64,000 nt of DNA, taken from the NCBI GenBank assembly GCA_963747515.1, contig CAVVFN010000005.1, positions 372,001 through 436,000 on the forward strand, given 5' to 3'. Shown here piece by piece: positions 55,395 through 64,000 of the stretch; within the stretch, counting starts at the first letter, position 1, and every line of letters starts with the position of its first letter. The notes beneath the pieces were generated by a model, which saw only the letters and a list, made by a program, of their open reading frames with translations, had not been told where the DNA came from and ran no database searches. The DNA comes from Mariniphaga sp963747515 (lineage in GTDB: Bacteria > Bacteroidota > Bacteroidia > Bacteroidales > Prolixibacteraceae). The translations under genes and the position numbers were made by a program.

Positions 55395-55979
55395 ATGAAG
55401 ACAAGTAATTCATTCACCTTTTTCGCTCTCTTTTTATTCACTGTAATCCTGTTTACATCGTGTAAGGATGAAGATAATGGAACCCCCCGTCAGATAACCA
55501 AATCCTATACCTACAGTCAGAACATTAGAGGTTCAGAGGGAGTAAAGGGAGAGCTTCCTTTACCTGATCTTGATTTGAATGATGTTGTTGAAACTGACGT
55601 AGCAAATAATTTAACAAGTGCACAATTGCAACTGGCTGACAGTTATCTTGAAATAGCGGGGTTAGATCAGATTGAATCACCTGATACAGTAGCAGTTGTG
55701 CTGGAGGATTTTACCATTAAGGTTGGAACACGTCAGGGAGTTAATTTAGGTGACGTTAGCACAAATGCACAGGGAACGAACGAGATTGCTTCTGACGTTC
55801 AACATTCTACAAATGAAGTTGTCAATCTTATTCAAAATATATTTTCTGATTTAACTTCAAAAAGTAAAAAGGCCAAAATTACCGTTTCATTTACACCTAA
55901 TGCAGGCATAGCTGCTTCTGACAATGTGCAGCTTAAAATCCATTTTGGAGGTGTTTACCATTACGTGACATTTGAATAA
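55395..55979 (+). CDS. Lipoprotein, function unknown
   Basis: From MKTSNSFTFFALFLFTVILF the 194-residue protein has a lipoprotein signal ending in TSCKDED. The mature part is acidic with a helix-prone middle (LTSAQLQLADSYLEIAGLDQ) and a beta-rich end (AKITVSFTPNAGIAASDNVQ). No family recognised. The ATG at 55395 is preferred over an upstream one at 55359 because it begins the signal peptide. Confidence 0.7.
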   Translation: MKTSNSFTFFALFLFTVILFTSCKDEDNGTPRQITKSYTYSQNIRGSEGVKGELPLPDLDLNDVVETDVANNLTSAQLQLADSYLEIAGLDQIESPDTVAVVLEDFTIKVGTRQGVNLGDVSTNAQGTNEIASDVQHSTNEVVNLIQNIFSDLTSKSKKAKITVSFTPNAGIAASDNVQLKIHFGGVYHYVTFE

Positions 55980-56035
55980 GATTTGTATTCCTGGCACTTG
56001 CTGTAAGATATTTTGATTGGAAATTACGCTCCGGT

Positions 56036-56506
56036 TCAGGCATTTACCAAAGCTTCCAAATCGAATTTCTTCATTTGCAGGTAGACCTTGGTTACCCTTT
56101 CTGCCCGTGCAGGGTTTCTTAAAAGATCCTTCAGCACGACAGGAATAATTTGCCACGACACTCCATATTTATCCTTCAGCCAGCCACATGCCTCGGCTTC
56201 GGGAACTGCTGAGAGTTTTTCCCAATAGATATCTATTTCTTCCTGCGTGTCGCAAGGCACCTGGAATGATACGGCTTCACTGAACTGAAATACAGGTCCA
56301 CCGTTCAGAGCTGTAAAGGGCTGGCCGTTGATGTGAAACTCAACAACCATTACGGTCCCTTCCTTTTGCCTGTGAATTTCATAGCCTTCCCTGCCATAAC
56401 GAGTGATGCTATCAATTCCTGAATCCCTGAATACGGCACAATAAAACCGTGCTGCTTCTTCTGCCTGAGAATCGAACCACAGGCAGGGAGTAATTTGTTT
56501 TTCCAT
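56036..56506 (-). CDS. VOC-family protein (PhnB/3-dmu-9-like)
   Basis: The 156-residue protein starts MEKQITPCLWFDSQAEEAAR and has EIHRQKEGTVMVVEFHINGQ, VFQFSEAVSFQVPCDTQEEI and DKYGVSWQIIPVVL, matching the 3-demethylubiquinone-9-methyltransferase-like VOC group. It is not a methyltransferase by fold. Substrate unknown. First of a row of small detoxification-type genes. Confidence 0.85.
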   Translation of the reverse strand: MEKQITPCLWFDSQAEEAARFYCAVFRDSGIDSITRYGREGYEIHRQKEGTVMVVEFHINGQPFTALNGGPVFQFSEAVSFQVPCDTQEEIDIYWEKLSAVPEAEACGWLKDKYGVSWQIIPVVLKDLLRNPARAERVTKVYLQMKKFDLEALVNA

Positions 56507-56671
56507 TGCAAAATGTATTTATTGAATTGTTTTCAATGATATGGCATTCCATCTGTTTCGCAAAATTATTTTCCTGAGCAATAATACAAGACCCCATCAG
56601 GTGTAGTCTTTGCCTCATCAAATTCTCAACAACCTCACCGGATATCAAACCTGACAGCAATTGCGGGTTTC

Positions 56672-57223
56672 TCATTCCCCTGTTCCGCTCATTTCCACCA
56701 ACTTTTTCATTGTGTTGAAATTTCGGGTGGTAGCTGCAACGCCAAGCTTTTTCTCCAGCTTTATGTTTGAAAGTTTTGAGCGGGCAGCATTTCCGGGGAT
56801 ATACATATAAGCAGATGCCTCACCAAAGGCCAGTTTTTCATCGCCAAAATCTTCTGCCATCAGCTCTTCTGCCAGTTGACGCAAAGGTTGTTCAGCAAAC
56901 AGCACAAAGAATATCCTCGAGATGTTGTATCCAATAGCAAAAGGGTTGTTGACAATTACGTTCTGCAATTGTTTTCCTGTACGCACAATTACTTTTATAT
57001 CTGCCCCCATGTTTTTTTTAATCAGCTCATGCGCCTGCTGTTCAACCTCTCTTGCCCCAAGGTGTGTATCCAGTACCACGTTTCCGCTCTGTATGTATGT
57101 TCGTACGTTAATAAAGCCGGCACCCGAAAATACTTCCCTCAGCTGCGCCATGGGAACTTTATTTCGGCCGAAAGGCATCACCCCGCGAAGAAGGACAACA
57201 TAAGTATTCCGTTCATCAACCAT
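56672..57223 (-). CDS. DUF1697 family protein
   Basis: The 183-residue protein starts NTYVVLLRGVMPFGRNKVPM and continues LREVFSGAGFINVRTYIQSG and NVVLDTHLG, the DUF1697 signature; the end MKKLVEMSGTGE is usual. Function unknown; common in genomes as a stand-alone gene. Confidence 0.9.
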   Translation of the reverse strand: MVDERNTYVVLLRGVMPFGRNKVPMAQLREVFSGAGFINVRTYIQSGNVVLDTHLGAREVEQQAHELIKKNMGADIKVIVRTGKQLQNVIVNNPFAIGYNISRIFFVLFAEQPLRQLAEELMAEDFGDEKLAFGEASAYMYIPGNAARSKLSNIKLEKKLGVAATTRNFNTMKKLVEMSGTGE

Positions 57224-57270
57224 ATTTAATCTTTTCCATCAACTGTAACTTCCCGAAAAAGGTGCAGGAT

Positions 57271-57654
57271 TCATTCTTCCATCTGCAGCACTGAAATGAT
57301 ATTTCCGGCAGGATCTTTAAACCAGGCAATGTCGGGACCTCTTTTTTGCTCCAAACCACGATGCACCCTGTTTTCAGTGGTCAGTCCTTCATAATATTCA
57401 AACTCCACTCCCCTGTTTTTCAACTTCTGCATGACCCCGTCAAGGTCACCGACTACAAAATTCAGAACCGTAAAAGAAGCAGGGTGGTGATCCTGCCTGG
57501 GATACAAAAATACCGTGCCTCCTCCGGGCACCAGCAACCTGAGGCCCATTTTGTTTCGCTCAGTTTCCAGACCTATGGTCACAGAATAAAACTCCTGGGC
57601 TTTTTCCAAATCATCGACCGAAAAACTGCTAAACGTGTTTCTGATATCCAACAT
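57271..57654 (-). CDS. Glyoxalase/VOC-family protein
   Basis: From MLDIRNTFSSFSVDDLEKAQ the protein continues EFYSVTIGLETERNKMGLRL and LVPGGGTVFLYPRQDHHPAS, with WFKDPAGNIISVLQ at the end, the VOC metal-site pattern. A start eight codons upstream overlaps the neighbour and is less likely. Substrate unknown. Confidence 0.85.
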   Translation of the reverse strand: MLDIRNTFSSFSVDDLEKAQEFYSVTIGLETERNKMGLRLLVPGGGTVFLYPRQDHHPASFTVLNFVVGDLDGVMQKLKNRGVEFEYYEGLTTENRVHRGLEQKRGPDIAWFKDPAGNIISVLQMEE

Positions 57655-57674
57655 ATTCAAATTTTTATGGTTTA

Positions 57675-58121
57675 TCAATTTCCCTGCTGCGGACCAGAAT
57701 ACTGAAAATTAAACATCCATTGCACTCCGAATTTATCCTTGCAGCTTCCGTAATAGGCTCCCCAGAAGGTATCCTGCAAATCCATTTCCACATTTCCTCC
57801 TTCCGACAGCTCTTTAAAAAGGCGGGTAGTTTCATCTTTCGTATCGGGCGAAAGCATGACATAAACATTATTTCCGGCATTCACTCTGAATCCAAAACCT
57901 TCAGGGGCATCGGACCCCATAAGCAGATGTCCGCCCAGGATGGGCAAAGCCATGTGCATGACCAGGTTTTTAACATCATCGGGTATAGGCTGCGCATTGG
58001 AAGGCATGTCGCCCCAACGCATGACTTCTCCCATAAATTCACCTCCAAATACCGATTTGTAAAAATTGAATGCTTCTTCGGTTTCATGCTCAAAATTAAG
58101 ATATGTGCTAACTGTTGCCAT
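57675..58121 (-). CDS. VOC-family protein (PhnB-like)
   Basis: The 148-residue protein starts MATVSTYLNFEHETEEAFNF and YKSVFGGEFMGEVMRWGDMP, followed by HLLMGSDAPEGFGFRVNAGN and a typical end DKFGVQWMFNFQY. It resembles PhnB-like VOC proteins, whose role is unclear. Neighbours are the VOC gene at 57271 and the SRPBCC gene. Confidence 0.88.
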   Translation of the reverse strand: MATVSTYLNFEHETEEAFNFYKSVFGGEFMGEVMRWGDMPSNAQPIPDDVKNLVMHMALPILGGHLLMGSDAPEGFGFRVNAGNNVYVMLSPDTKDETTRLFKELSEGGNVEMDLQDTFWGAYYGSCKDKFGVQWMFNFQYSGPQQGN

Positions 58122-58220
58122 AAAAAAAAAATTTACTGATAATTTTTAGTTGCTTGTTTTCTTTAAGATAAGCCAGAATCAGGTTGCCCTGCAAACAGAA
58201 CTGCATTTTGGAATATCCCT

Positions 58221-59093
58221 TTACCTGTTTTCACACAATTCCTTTAGTTTGTTCAGTGCCTTGGGCCAGGTCTCTTCAAAATAGGTTTCAAACTCATCAT
58301 TTACGTCTACATCCACCAATACCAGAGTTTTGCCATTGTGTTCTTCAAATGAATAATTTTCGAGTCCGCCTGCCCATTTATCTGCTTCAGGTCCTGAGGT
58401 TATCTCCTCATCGCCATGAAGCACACCATAATGCTCAATGCTTACAAACCTGTAAGGAATGTTTTCACGGATGCGGCTAACCATACCTCCCCTGTTGCCT
58501 TTCTCGTCTTCACCTAAGAATCGGATTGAAGATCCTTTCTCCCACGATCCCTCATAGCGGGATGTGGAATTAAAGGCAGAAGTCCATTGGGAAAAGGTCT
58601 GCTGTCCCAGCATTGTCTGGTATACTTTTTCAACATGAGCATCAATGAGAATTTCAACATGCATTTTCCTCTGACTTGCGTTTCCCTCTACATAATTTTT
58701 AAAATTATTAAGAATTGATTGCCAGCCTTTCTTTTGCAGTTCTATGCTGTTTTCCTGCTCCGCTTCGAAGGTTTCAACCACCTGTGTTCCATCCTCCCCC
58801 CGCTCAAAGATAACCTGTACTTTCCTGTTGTCGTCCATGGTATATTCAAGTGCATGATGGGGTTCCACCCTGGTGTAGGTGCCTGCAAAGTTAAACCCCA
58901 TGCTGCCGTTTTTGGCCTCCATCCTGTAATTAAACCTTCCTTCCGCACGCAAGTCATTTTCGGCAAGTGGAGAGTGCCAGTCATCCGATGCGTGGTTCCA
59001 CTGCACAACATGCTCCGGCTCGTTAAAACAACTCCATACTTTGTCTACAGGTGCATTAACCGTTACAGCTATCGTAATTTTTGTTTTCTCCAT
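58221..59093 (-). CDS. Tandem SRPBCC (AHSA1-like) protein
   Basis: From MEKTKITIAVTVNAPVDKVW the 290-residue protein has two SRPBCC domains: residues 1-140 (with CFNEPEHVVQWNHASDDWHS) and residues 145-290 (HVEILIDAHVEKVYQTMLGQ with FSQWTSAFNSTSRYEGSW). Such domains bind hydrophobic ligands; single-domain forms are usual, so the fusion is notable. A longer reading from 59216 uses a GTG start and is less likely. Confidence 0.82.
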   Translation of the reverse strand: MEKTKITIAVTVNAPVDKVWSCFNEPEHVVQWNHASDDWHSPLAENDLRAEGRFNYRMEAKNGSMGFNFAGTYTRVEPHHALEYTMDDNRKVQVIFERGEDGTQVVETFEAEQENSIELQKKGWQSILNNFKNYVEGNASQRKMHVEILIDAHVEKVYQTMLGQQTFSQWTSAFNSTSRYEGSWEKGSSIRFLGEDEKGNRGGMVSRIRENIPYRFVSIEHYGVLHGDEEITSGPEADKWAGGLENYSFEEHNGKTLVLVDVDVNDEFETYFEETWPKALNKLKELCENR

Positions 59094-59309
59094 TGTTTTC
59101 ATTATTGCTGTTTTAAATGTGTCATGAGATTCAGTCAAATTTACAGCAGAATATTGAAAAGCAGGGTAGCAAATAATGACAATAATGAGGCAATTTGCGA
59201 CAACCCTCCACTGCACTTAGTTGAAGTGCATTCTTTCAGGAAAAGTTTTCAGGAACATTGAAACGAATGCTTCTCTTTTTGTTTATACTTCAGGTGAAAT
59301 TTAATAAAT

Positions 59310-59323
59310 TGGATAATTATCCA
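59310..59323. promoter_or_regulatory. Perfect inverted repeat upstream of glxA-like gene
   Basis: TGGATAATTATCCA is a perfect 14-base palindrome 20 bases before the ATG. It could be an operator for the regulator or for another dimeric repressor. Inference only. Confidence 0.35.
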
Positions 59324-59343
59324 GGGATTTAAAGAAAAATAAA

Positions 59344-60312
59344 ATGAAACATGTATCGGTTTTAATACCCGAGAGTTCGGTTTTACAGGCAATTGCTGAT
59401 CCTCAATATTGCTTTGCCACAGTAAACCGCTTCATGAATGTAAAGGGGAATGAAAAGATATTCGATGTAGAATTGGTGGGATTAAAAAAGAAAATAAAAC
59501 TCAATCATGGAACATATTGTGTTCATGCCCATAAACTCATCAGGGATGTGCATTCCACCGATCTGATTATCATTCCCGCGCTGGCGGGTAATTTACCCGA
59601 TGCCATTGAAGCAAACAAAGAATTTATCCCATGGATTGTAAATCAATACAAGCAGGGTGCCGAGGCAGCTTCCCTCTGCCTGGGTGCATTTCTGCTGGCA
59701 TCAACGGGGTTACTGAACGGTAAAAAATGTTCCACGCACTGGGGATTCATTGATTTGTTCAGAAAGATGTTTCCGGAAGTGGATGTGCAGGATGGGATGA
59801 TTGTAACCGAAGAAAACCGCATTTATTCGAGCGGAGGAGCCAATTCCTACTGGAACCTCTTACTTCATCTGGTTGAAAAATACACCGACAGGGAAACAGC
59901 AGTGCTGGTATCCAAATTCTTTGCCATTGACATAAACCGGCAAAGCCAGTCGCCCTTTGCCATTTTTACCGGACAGAAAACACATCACGATGAAGTGGTA
60001 AAAAAAGCACAGGACTACATTGAGCAAAATTTAAACGGCAAAATAACGATTGAAGAACTGGCCGAAAACCTGGCAGTAGGCAGGAGAAGCTTTGAGCGAC
60101 GATTCAGACAGGCCACCAACAATTCGGTACTGGAATACATCCACAGGGTGAAGATTGAGGCGGCCAAACGCAGCATCGAAAACAGCAACAAATACATTAA
60201 CGAAGTGATGTTTGATGTAGGCTATACCGACACCAAGACATTCCGCACCACATTTAAGAAAATCACCGGGCTAACACCTGTGGAATACCGGAACAGGTAC
60301 AGCAAGGTATAG
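59344..60312 (+). CDS. GlxA-type AraC-family regulator
   Basis: The 322-residue protein has an N-terminal DJ-1/PfpI domain (VLIPESSVLQAIADPQYCFA, AASLCLGAFLLASTGLLNGK with the elbow Cys, STHWGFIDLFR) and a C-terminal AraC HTH (ITIEELAENLAVGRRSFERR, YTDTKTFRTTFKKITGLTPV). GlxA-type proteins regulate transcription, sensing an unknown ligand. It is divergent from the SRPBCC gene, which it may control. Confidence 0.92.
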   Translation: MKHVSVLIPESSVLQAIADPQYCFATVNRFMNVKGNEKIFDVELVGLKKKIKLNHGTYCVHAHKLIRDVHSTDLIIIPALAGNLPDAIEANKEFIPWIVNQYKQGAEAASLCLGAFLLASTGLLNGKKCSTHWGFIDLFRKMFPEVDVQDGMIVTEENRIYSSGGANSYWNLLLHLVEKYTDRETAVLVSKFFAIDINRQSQSPFAIFTGQKTHHDEVVKKAQDYIEQNLNGKITIEELAENLAVGRRSFERRFRQATNNSVLEYIHRVKIEAAKRSIENSNKYINEVMFDVGYTDTKTFRTTFKKITGLTPVEYRNRYSKV

Positions 60313-60475
60313 GCATCATCAGAGTGGATTCATTGTCACACATGTACGGAATTACATGCAGTTAAATTCTGTATTCGAAGCGGTTGCCGGATTACTTATT
60401 GCGAGGTTATCTTTTAGGCGAATGCCGATGCAAGCTTGATTTCGAATTCAATATTTTTAACAAAAAGACACCTTC

Positions 60476-61060
60476 TCAAATCAGTTTTAATCCTGTTTCG
60501 CTTGCAGAGATTACTTTTTTAAGCCGCCTCTGCCTGGTAGTTTCCTGTTTTGCATCCATAATCCACCGGCAAATTGTTTTCCGGTAAGATGGCGCCTGCT
60601 TTTCGAAGAACTCCCATGCCTTCTTGTTTTCCTTAAACAGATGCCCCAGTTCGGGCGACAAACTGACCGGTTTATTTTCATAACTGTAGAGACCCGACTT
60701 ATGCACTTTCCTTTTATTATACCTTTCCAGTCCTGCCGGATGCATCAACCCTTTTTTTATAAGTTCTTCCACTTTTTTGATATTTACTGCACTCCATGTA
60801 CTTCCGGGCCTTCTGGGGGTAAACCGGATGCAATAGCTGTCTTTGTCAATGTACCTGCGGATACCGTCAATCCAGCCAAAGCAGAGTGCTTCATCAACCG
60901 ATTGCGACCAGGTCATATTCTGTTGACCGGTACCCACTTTATAGTAACCTGCCAGCAGTTCTTTTTCACTGGCATGATGCAGTTCGAGCCACTTTCTGAA
61001 TTCTTCCCCGTTTGCAAAGAATACCGGCTCTGTTTTAGGCTTTTCTTCATTCATAAGCAT
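60476..61060 (-). CDS. YdeI/OmpD-associated family protein
   Basis: The 194-residue protein shows FRKWLELHHASEKELLAGYY, KVGTGQQNMTWSQSVDEALC with FGWIDGIRRYIDKDSYCIRF and TPRRPGSTWSAVN, the family signature, and APSYRKTICRWIMDAKQETT. AAGAGA precedes the ATG at 61058-61060 and supports this start. Function poorly known. Confidence 0.88.
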   Translation of the reverse strand: MLMNEEKPKTEPVFFANGEEFRKWLELHHASEKELLAGYYKVGTGQQNMTWSQSVDEALCFGWIDGIRRYIDKDSYCIRFTPRRPGSTWSAVNIKKVEELIKKGLMHPAGLERYNKRKVHKSGLYSYENKPVSLSPELGHLFKENKKAWEFFEKQAPSYRKTICRWIMDAKQETTRQRRLKKVISASETGLKLI

Positions 61061-61070
61061 GTGGTTTCTC

Positions 61071-61616
61071 TTAAAAAACATCCGTTTTGTTTGCTTCCAC
61101 GTCGTACCACAGCTGTACGAGTGCAGAAGGATATGTGATGCTTTGCCTGAATATCAGCTTCCTTTCCGGTATCCCTTCCCTGAATAACGGGATGCCACTA
61201 CCAAGCAGGAAGGGAACTATAGAAACAATAATCCGATCGACAAGTGAATGCTTCATCAATTCAGCTATTATTTCACTTCCCCCGTCGCAATAAATGTATT
61301 TGCCCTTTTCTTTCTTCAGTTGTTTCACCAGACCAACCACATCGGGATGGTATACTGCATGGTCATAATTCCCTTTACGGGTTTTAGAAATCACAAAAAC
61401 CTTTTTATCCTTATGCGGAACATCACCGACCATGGAAAGCACCTTATCGAAGGTCTTTCTTCCCCAGATGAGGGTATCGATGTTATTCAGAAAATCCGCA
61501 TATCCGTAATCCGTTTCCGGAGTTTCCACAATGGATAAAAATTCAATATTCCCATCAGGTTTGGCTATATACCCGTCGAGGCTCATGGCAATAAAAAGAA
61601 TCACCTTTCTGTCCAT
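61071..61616 (-). CDS. RibD C-terminal / dihydrofolate reductase-like protein
   Basis: The 181-residue protein starts KVILFIAMSLDGYIAKPDGN, followed by TLIWGRKTFDKVLSM and IYCDGGSEIIAELMKHSLVD, the RibD C-terminal reductase pattern. It is an NADPH-dependent reductase by fold. Substrate unknown. Its stop is 10 bases from the YdeI-like start. Confidence 0.9.
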   Translation of the reverse strand: MDRKVILFIAMSLDGYIAKPDGNIEFLSIVETPETDYGYADFLNNIDTLIWGRKTFDKVLSMVGDVPHKDKKVFVISKTRKGNYDHAVYHPDVVGLVKQLKKEKGKYIYCDGGSEIIAELMKHSLVDRIIVSIVPFLLGSGIPLFREGIPERKLIFRQSITYPSALVQLWYDVEANKTDVF

Positions 61617-61661
61617 ATTTCTTTCAGTTAATTATAACCCGAATTACGGCAAGTAAAAGTT

Positions 61662-62060
61662 TTATGAAATCCTTTGACCAGCCATCGGCCCCGGTTTCAG
61701 GGTGTAAATTTCATTCACATGAAGTAATACAACAGCCTTTGGTTTAGGCATACCGGCTTTCAACGACATCTCCGCCGACTTTTCAAAGATTTCACCCTCG
61801 GTTAAAACCTTTGGTGTGCAAATGAACCGGTATCCTTCCATTATCTCCCTGTTCACAACAGCAACAGCATCCAGTGAGCCGTCCAGTATATTTTGATAGG
61901 TGGTTCTTCCAACGCCTTCATTAAAAACAAGTGTTTCATCATCGAGCACACGGGTGGAGCGCTTCGGTGCATTATTGGGGACACCTTCTTTGCTCACCGT
62001 AGCGTGGAAACATTGCTGGGATGCAATCATATCTTTCATTTCCGCTGTCAGTCTTGCCAT
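61662..62060 (-). CDS. Pyridoxamine 5'-phosphate oxidase-like protein
   Basis: The 132-residue protein begins MARLTAEMKDMIASQQCFHA and continues TVSKEGVPNNAPKRSTRVLD and GVGRTTYQNILDGSLDAVAV, a split-barrel flavin-binding fold. Such proteins bind FMN or F420 and reduce small molecules. Function unknown. Confidence 0.85.
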   Translation of the reverse strand: MARLTAEMKDMIASQQCFHATVSKEGVPNNAPKRSTRVLDDETLVFNEGVGRTTYQNILDGSLDAVAVVNREIMEGYRFICTPKVLTEGEIFEKSAEMSLKAGMPKPKAVVLLHVNEIYTLKPGPMAGQRIS

Positions 62061-62361
62061 AATGTATTTTTTAAGATTTTTACACCTGTTAAGTACTTAA
62101 TTCCGTTTTTGAACACCAAATATATCATTTTAAATCTGGATTTTGTATTTGCAGAAGTTGATATATATGCCGTTCATATAATTGACAAACAGCAGCAGCA
62201 GCCATTATTCCGGATCAAATATAGTAAGACCATTTTTTAAAAACTGCATAATCAGAATGCATCTGACATGTTTTATGCAGTTAAGGATTTTTTATTTGTA
62301 CTTGCTCCGACCTTATACTATATGGATGTTGCTTAAAAACAATTACAGCCACTACCCAAAT

Positions 62362-62400
62362 AAAAAAGCCTCTGCAAACTTTCCATTTACAGAGACTTTT
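62362..62400 (-). terminator. Rho-independent terminator of tRNA-Cys
   Basis: On the minus strand AAAAGTCTCTGTAAA pairs with TTTGCAGAGGCTTTTTT, with a GGAAAG loop region, giving a hairpin followed by a T-run. It lies 13 bases downstream of the tRNA 3' end. Confidence 0.75.
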
Positions 62401-62412
62401 CATAAACCTTAG

Positions 62413-62483
62413 AGGTTCCTGGCGGATTCGAACCGCCGTACACGGTTTTGCAGACCGTTGCCTAGCCACTCGGCCAAGGAACC
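62413..62483 (-). tRNA. tRNA-Cys (anticodon GCA)
   Basis: On the minus strand GGTTCCT pairs with AGGAACC in the acceptor stem. The D-arm is GGCCGAGTGGCTAGGC, the anticodon loop CTGCAAA gives GCA, and the T-arm is GGCGGTTCGAATCCGCC. The discriminator U73 is typical for tRNA-Cys. The 71-nt length is in the normal range and CCA is not encoded. Confidence 0.95.
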
Positions 62484-62545
62484 ATTTTAAAATTGGACTG
62501 CAAATGTAGAAAAATTTGCAGTTTTTCCAATACCTTCCCCACAAA

Positions 62546-62902
62546 CTATTTATTACGTTCTAAAGTAATGCTTGCCTTTTCAACTTGTCCGCCCATAGGA
62601 GGATTCAGTTTCGACACCTTTACCTTTATGTATTGTGAGGCAGGGAATTCATTGAAAAGTGCATCAAGTATACGATTTGCCAGATGTTCCAGAAGATTTG
62701 ATTTTGCCTGCATTTCTTCCTTTACCCGATCAAATACCGTCTGATAGTTTAATGCATCTTCCAGATTATCGGATTTAGCTGCCAGAGAGCAGTCGGTTTC
62801 AATGGTTACATCAACCCGGAATTCATTTCCGGCTACCCTTTCCGATTCATAAAAACCATGATAGGCATAAAAATGCATACCTTCCAATTCTATGATTCCC
62901 AT
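62546..62902 (-). CDS. folB: Dihydroneopterin aldolase
   Basis: The 118-residue protein starts MGIIELEGMHFYAYHGFYES, with the active-site YAYHGFYE pattern. It continues EFRVDVTIETDCSLAAKSDN, DALNYQTVFDRVKEEMQAKS and NLLEHLANRI, with LNPPMGGQVEKASITL near the end. It converts dihydroneopterin in folate synthesis. It is divergent from glnS, with a shared upstream region of 123 bases. Confidence 0.93.
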   Translation of the reverse strand: MGIIELEGMHFYAYHGFYESERVAGNEFRVDVTIETDCSLAAKSDNLEDALNYQTVFDRVKEEMQAKSNLLEHLANRILDALFNEFPASQYIKVKVSKLNPPMGGQVEKASITLERNK

Positions 62903-62984
62903 TTTTATTTTCCTGCCAAATTAAGAATATCCAATGAAGGTAAAGAAATTACAGGCACATTCATCCATACTGGAATCCTTTTTT

Positions 62985-62992
62985 TAATTTTG
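62985..62992 (+). promoter_or_regulatory. Candidate -7 promoter box of glnS
   Basis: TAATTTTG matches the Bacteroidetes TAnnTTTG consensus and lies 34 bases before the glnS ATG. No clear -33 TTG is seen. Confidence 0.45.
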
Positions 62993-63025
62993 CACGTGTT
63001 ATTACCGCAGAATAAAAAAATAAGT

Positions 63026-64000
63026 ATGACAAACGGCACCGATAATAAAGAACCGGTAAAAAAATCGAATTTTATTCATCTGTTAATAGAACAGGATTTA
63101 AAAGAAGGAAAAAACAGCGGCAGGGTACACACCCGTTTCCCCCCTGAGCCTAACGGATACCTGCACATAGGTCATGCCAAATCTATTTGCCTGAATTTTG
63201 GAATTGCTGAGAAATTTGGCGGCAAGTGCAATCTGCGGTTCGACGATACCAATCCTACCAAAGAGGAGATGGAATATGTAGATTCTATTATGAAAGATGT
63301 CAGGTGGCTGGGCTTCGACTGGGAAGACCGGCTGTTTTATGCATCGGATTATTTTGGCAAACTGTATGATTTTGCCTTAAAACTTATAAAAGAGGGTAAG
63401 GCTTATGTTGACAATCAGGATGCCGAAACCATTAGTCATCAAAAAGGCACCCCTACCCGACCAGGGAAGGAAAGTCCATTCAGGGACCGTTCCCCGGAAG
63501 AAAATCTTAATTTATTTCAGCGGATGGCTGCCGGTGAATTTGATGAGGGGTCCTGCGTACTTCGTGCAAAAATAGATATGGCCTCCCCCAACATGCATAT
63601 GCGCGACCCCATTATATACCGCATCATGAAGGCACTTCATCACCGTACCGGCGACAAATGGAAAGTTTATCCAATGTATGATTTTGCCCATGGGCAAAGC
63701 GATTACTGGGAAGGGATAACGCACTCGGTCTGTACCCTTGAATTTGAGGTTCACCGCCCGTTGTATAACTGGTTTATCGAACAATTGAAGAAAGATGGTT
63801 ACCACCCGCGGCAGGTTGAATTTGCGCGGCTTAACCTCACCTATACCGTGATGAGCAAGCGACGGCTTCTTGAACTGGTAAAGGAAGGCTATGTTAACGG
63901 CTGGGACGATCCGCGGATGCCTACCATCTCAGGATTGCGTCGCAGGGGATATACCCCTGAATCCATCCGTAATTTTTCAGACCGTATAGGAGTAACAAAA
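63026..64000 (+). CDS. glnS: Glutaminyl-tRNA synthetase (N-terminal part, runs off window)
   Basis: From the ATG at 63026 the frame is open to the right edge (325 codons). RFPPEPNGYLHIGHAKSICL carries the class I HIGH motif, NLRFDDTNPTKEEMEYVDSI the conserved FDDTNP block, YDFAHGQSDYWEGITHSVCT the glutamine/adenylate pocket, and TYTVMSKRRLLELVKEG the KMSKS-type loop. It charges tRNA-Gln. The gene continues beyond the window. Confidence 0.95.
   Translation, partial: MTNGTDNKEPVKKSNFIHLLIEQDLKEGKNSGRVHTRFPPEPNGYLHIGHAKSICLNFGIAEKFGGKCNLRFDDTNPTKEEMEYVDSIMKDVRWLGFDWEDRLFYASDYFGKLYDFALKLIKEGKAYVDNQDAETISHQKGTPTRPGKESPFRDRSPEENLNLFQRMAAGEFDEGSCVLRAKIDMASPNMHMRDPIIYRIMKALHHRTGDKWKVYPMYDFAHGQSDYWEGITHSVCTLEFEVHRPLYNWFIEQLKKDGYHPRQVEFARLNLTYTVMSKRRLLELVKEGYVNGWDDPRMPTISGLRRRGYTPESIRNFSDRIGVTK

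Noticed and set aside
1..64000. CRISPR array
   Set aside because: No series of short identical repeats with regular unique spacers was found. The repeated sequences are attC-like sites, introns and intergenic palindromes.
37860..64000. Integron integrase gene to the right of the array
   Set aside because: All substantial genes from 38 to 64 kb belong to other families. No tyrosine recombinase motif was seen, so the integrase is absent from the window.

Overview
The window looks like a chromosomal segment of a Bacteroidetes bacterium, probably in the Bacteroidales/Marinilabiliales range. The evidence is the gene families (DUF6266, DUF4160/DUF2442, TlpA-type thioredoxin lipoproteins, Fic proteins, an SGNH sialate O-acetylesterase), TAnnTTTG-like promoter boxes, and AT-rich DNA in the left half. 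The genus cannot be named from sequence alone.

Left half (about 0.4-23.2 kb and 30.9-37.9 kb). This is an integron-like cassette array read on the minus strand. Small gene units are separated by palindromic attC-like sites, most of them 70-140 bp. Most units begin and end with short sequences that are exact reverse complements of each other (for example TTGTGGGTA...TACCCACAA), which is the signature of integron cassettes. No integrase gene is visible, so within this window it is a CALIN-type cluster. Cargo includes an AbiL-like ATPase/RloB pair (RloB broken by one stop), four Fic proteins in four cassettes, HigBA-like and HicAB toxin-antitoxin pairs, a DUF4160/DUF2442 pair, UPF0158, an ABC ATPase with a membrane partner, secreted proteins, and a 2.8-kb cassette carrying one large PIN/coiled-coil/DUF4435-like gene split by four single-base frameshifts. 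Four attC sites carry group IIC introns or remnants: one intact copy, one ORF-less copy in tandem with a copy whose RT is frameshifted, a 5' fragment, and a deleted remnant. In the best case, excising the intron restores the complementary attC arms exactly.

Between the two array blocks (23.2-30.9 kb) lie a DUF6266 gene, a sialate O-acetylesterase-like secreted enzyme, a DUF6933-like gene, an Nramp metal transporter, a secreted isochorismatase-like hydrolase and an orphan Dam methylase. The segment next to the right end of block 1 (23.4-24.5 kb) is repeated, in decayed form, next to the right end of block 2 (37.85-38.86 kb), and is followed there by a truncated dam copy. This suggests duplication or recombination around the array.

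Right part (39-64 kb). This is ordinary chromosome: TlpA-like thioredoxin, APC permease, ABC-F ATPase, NAD(P)-binding protein, QueC-like PP-loop protein, Tat-exported hydrolase, patatin phospholipase, CDF transporter, cupin, PQQ-type propeller lipoprotein and quinone reductase. A cluster of small detoxification or stress genes follows (three VOC proteins, DUF1697, tandem SRPBCC, GlxA-type AraC regulator, YdeI-like, RibD/DHFR-like, pyridoxamine-oxidase-like). The window closes with tRNA-Cys, folB, and glnS running off the right edge. Frameshifts and stops are concentrated in the array, while the right part is mostly intact.
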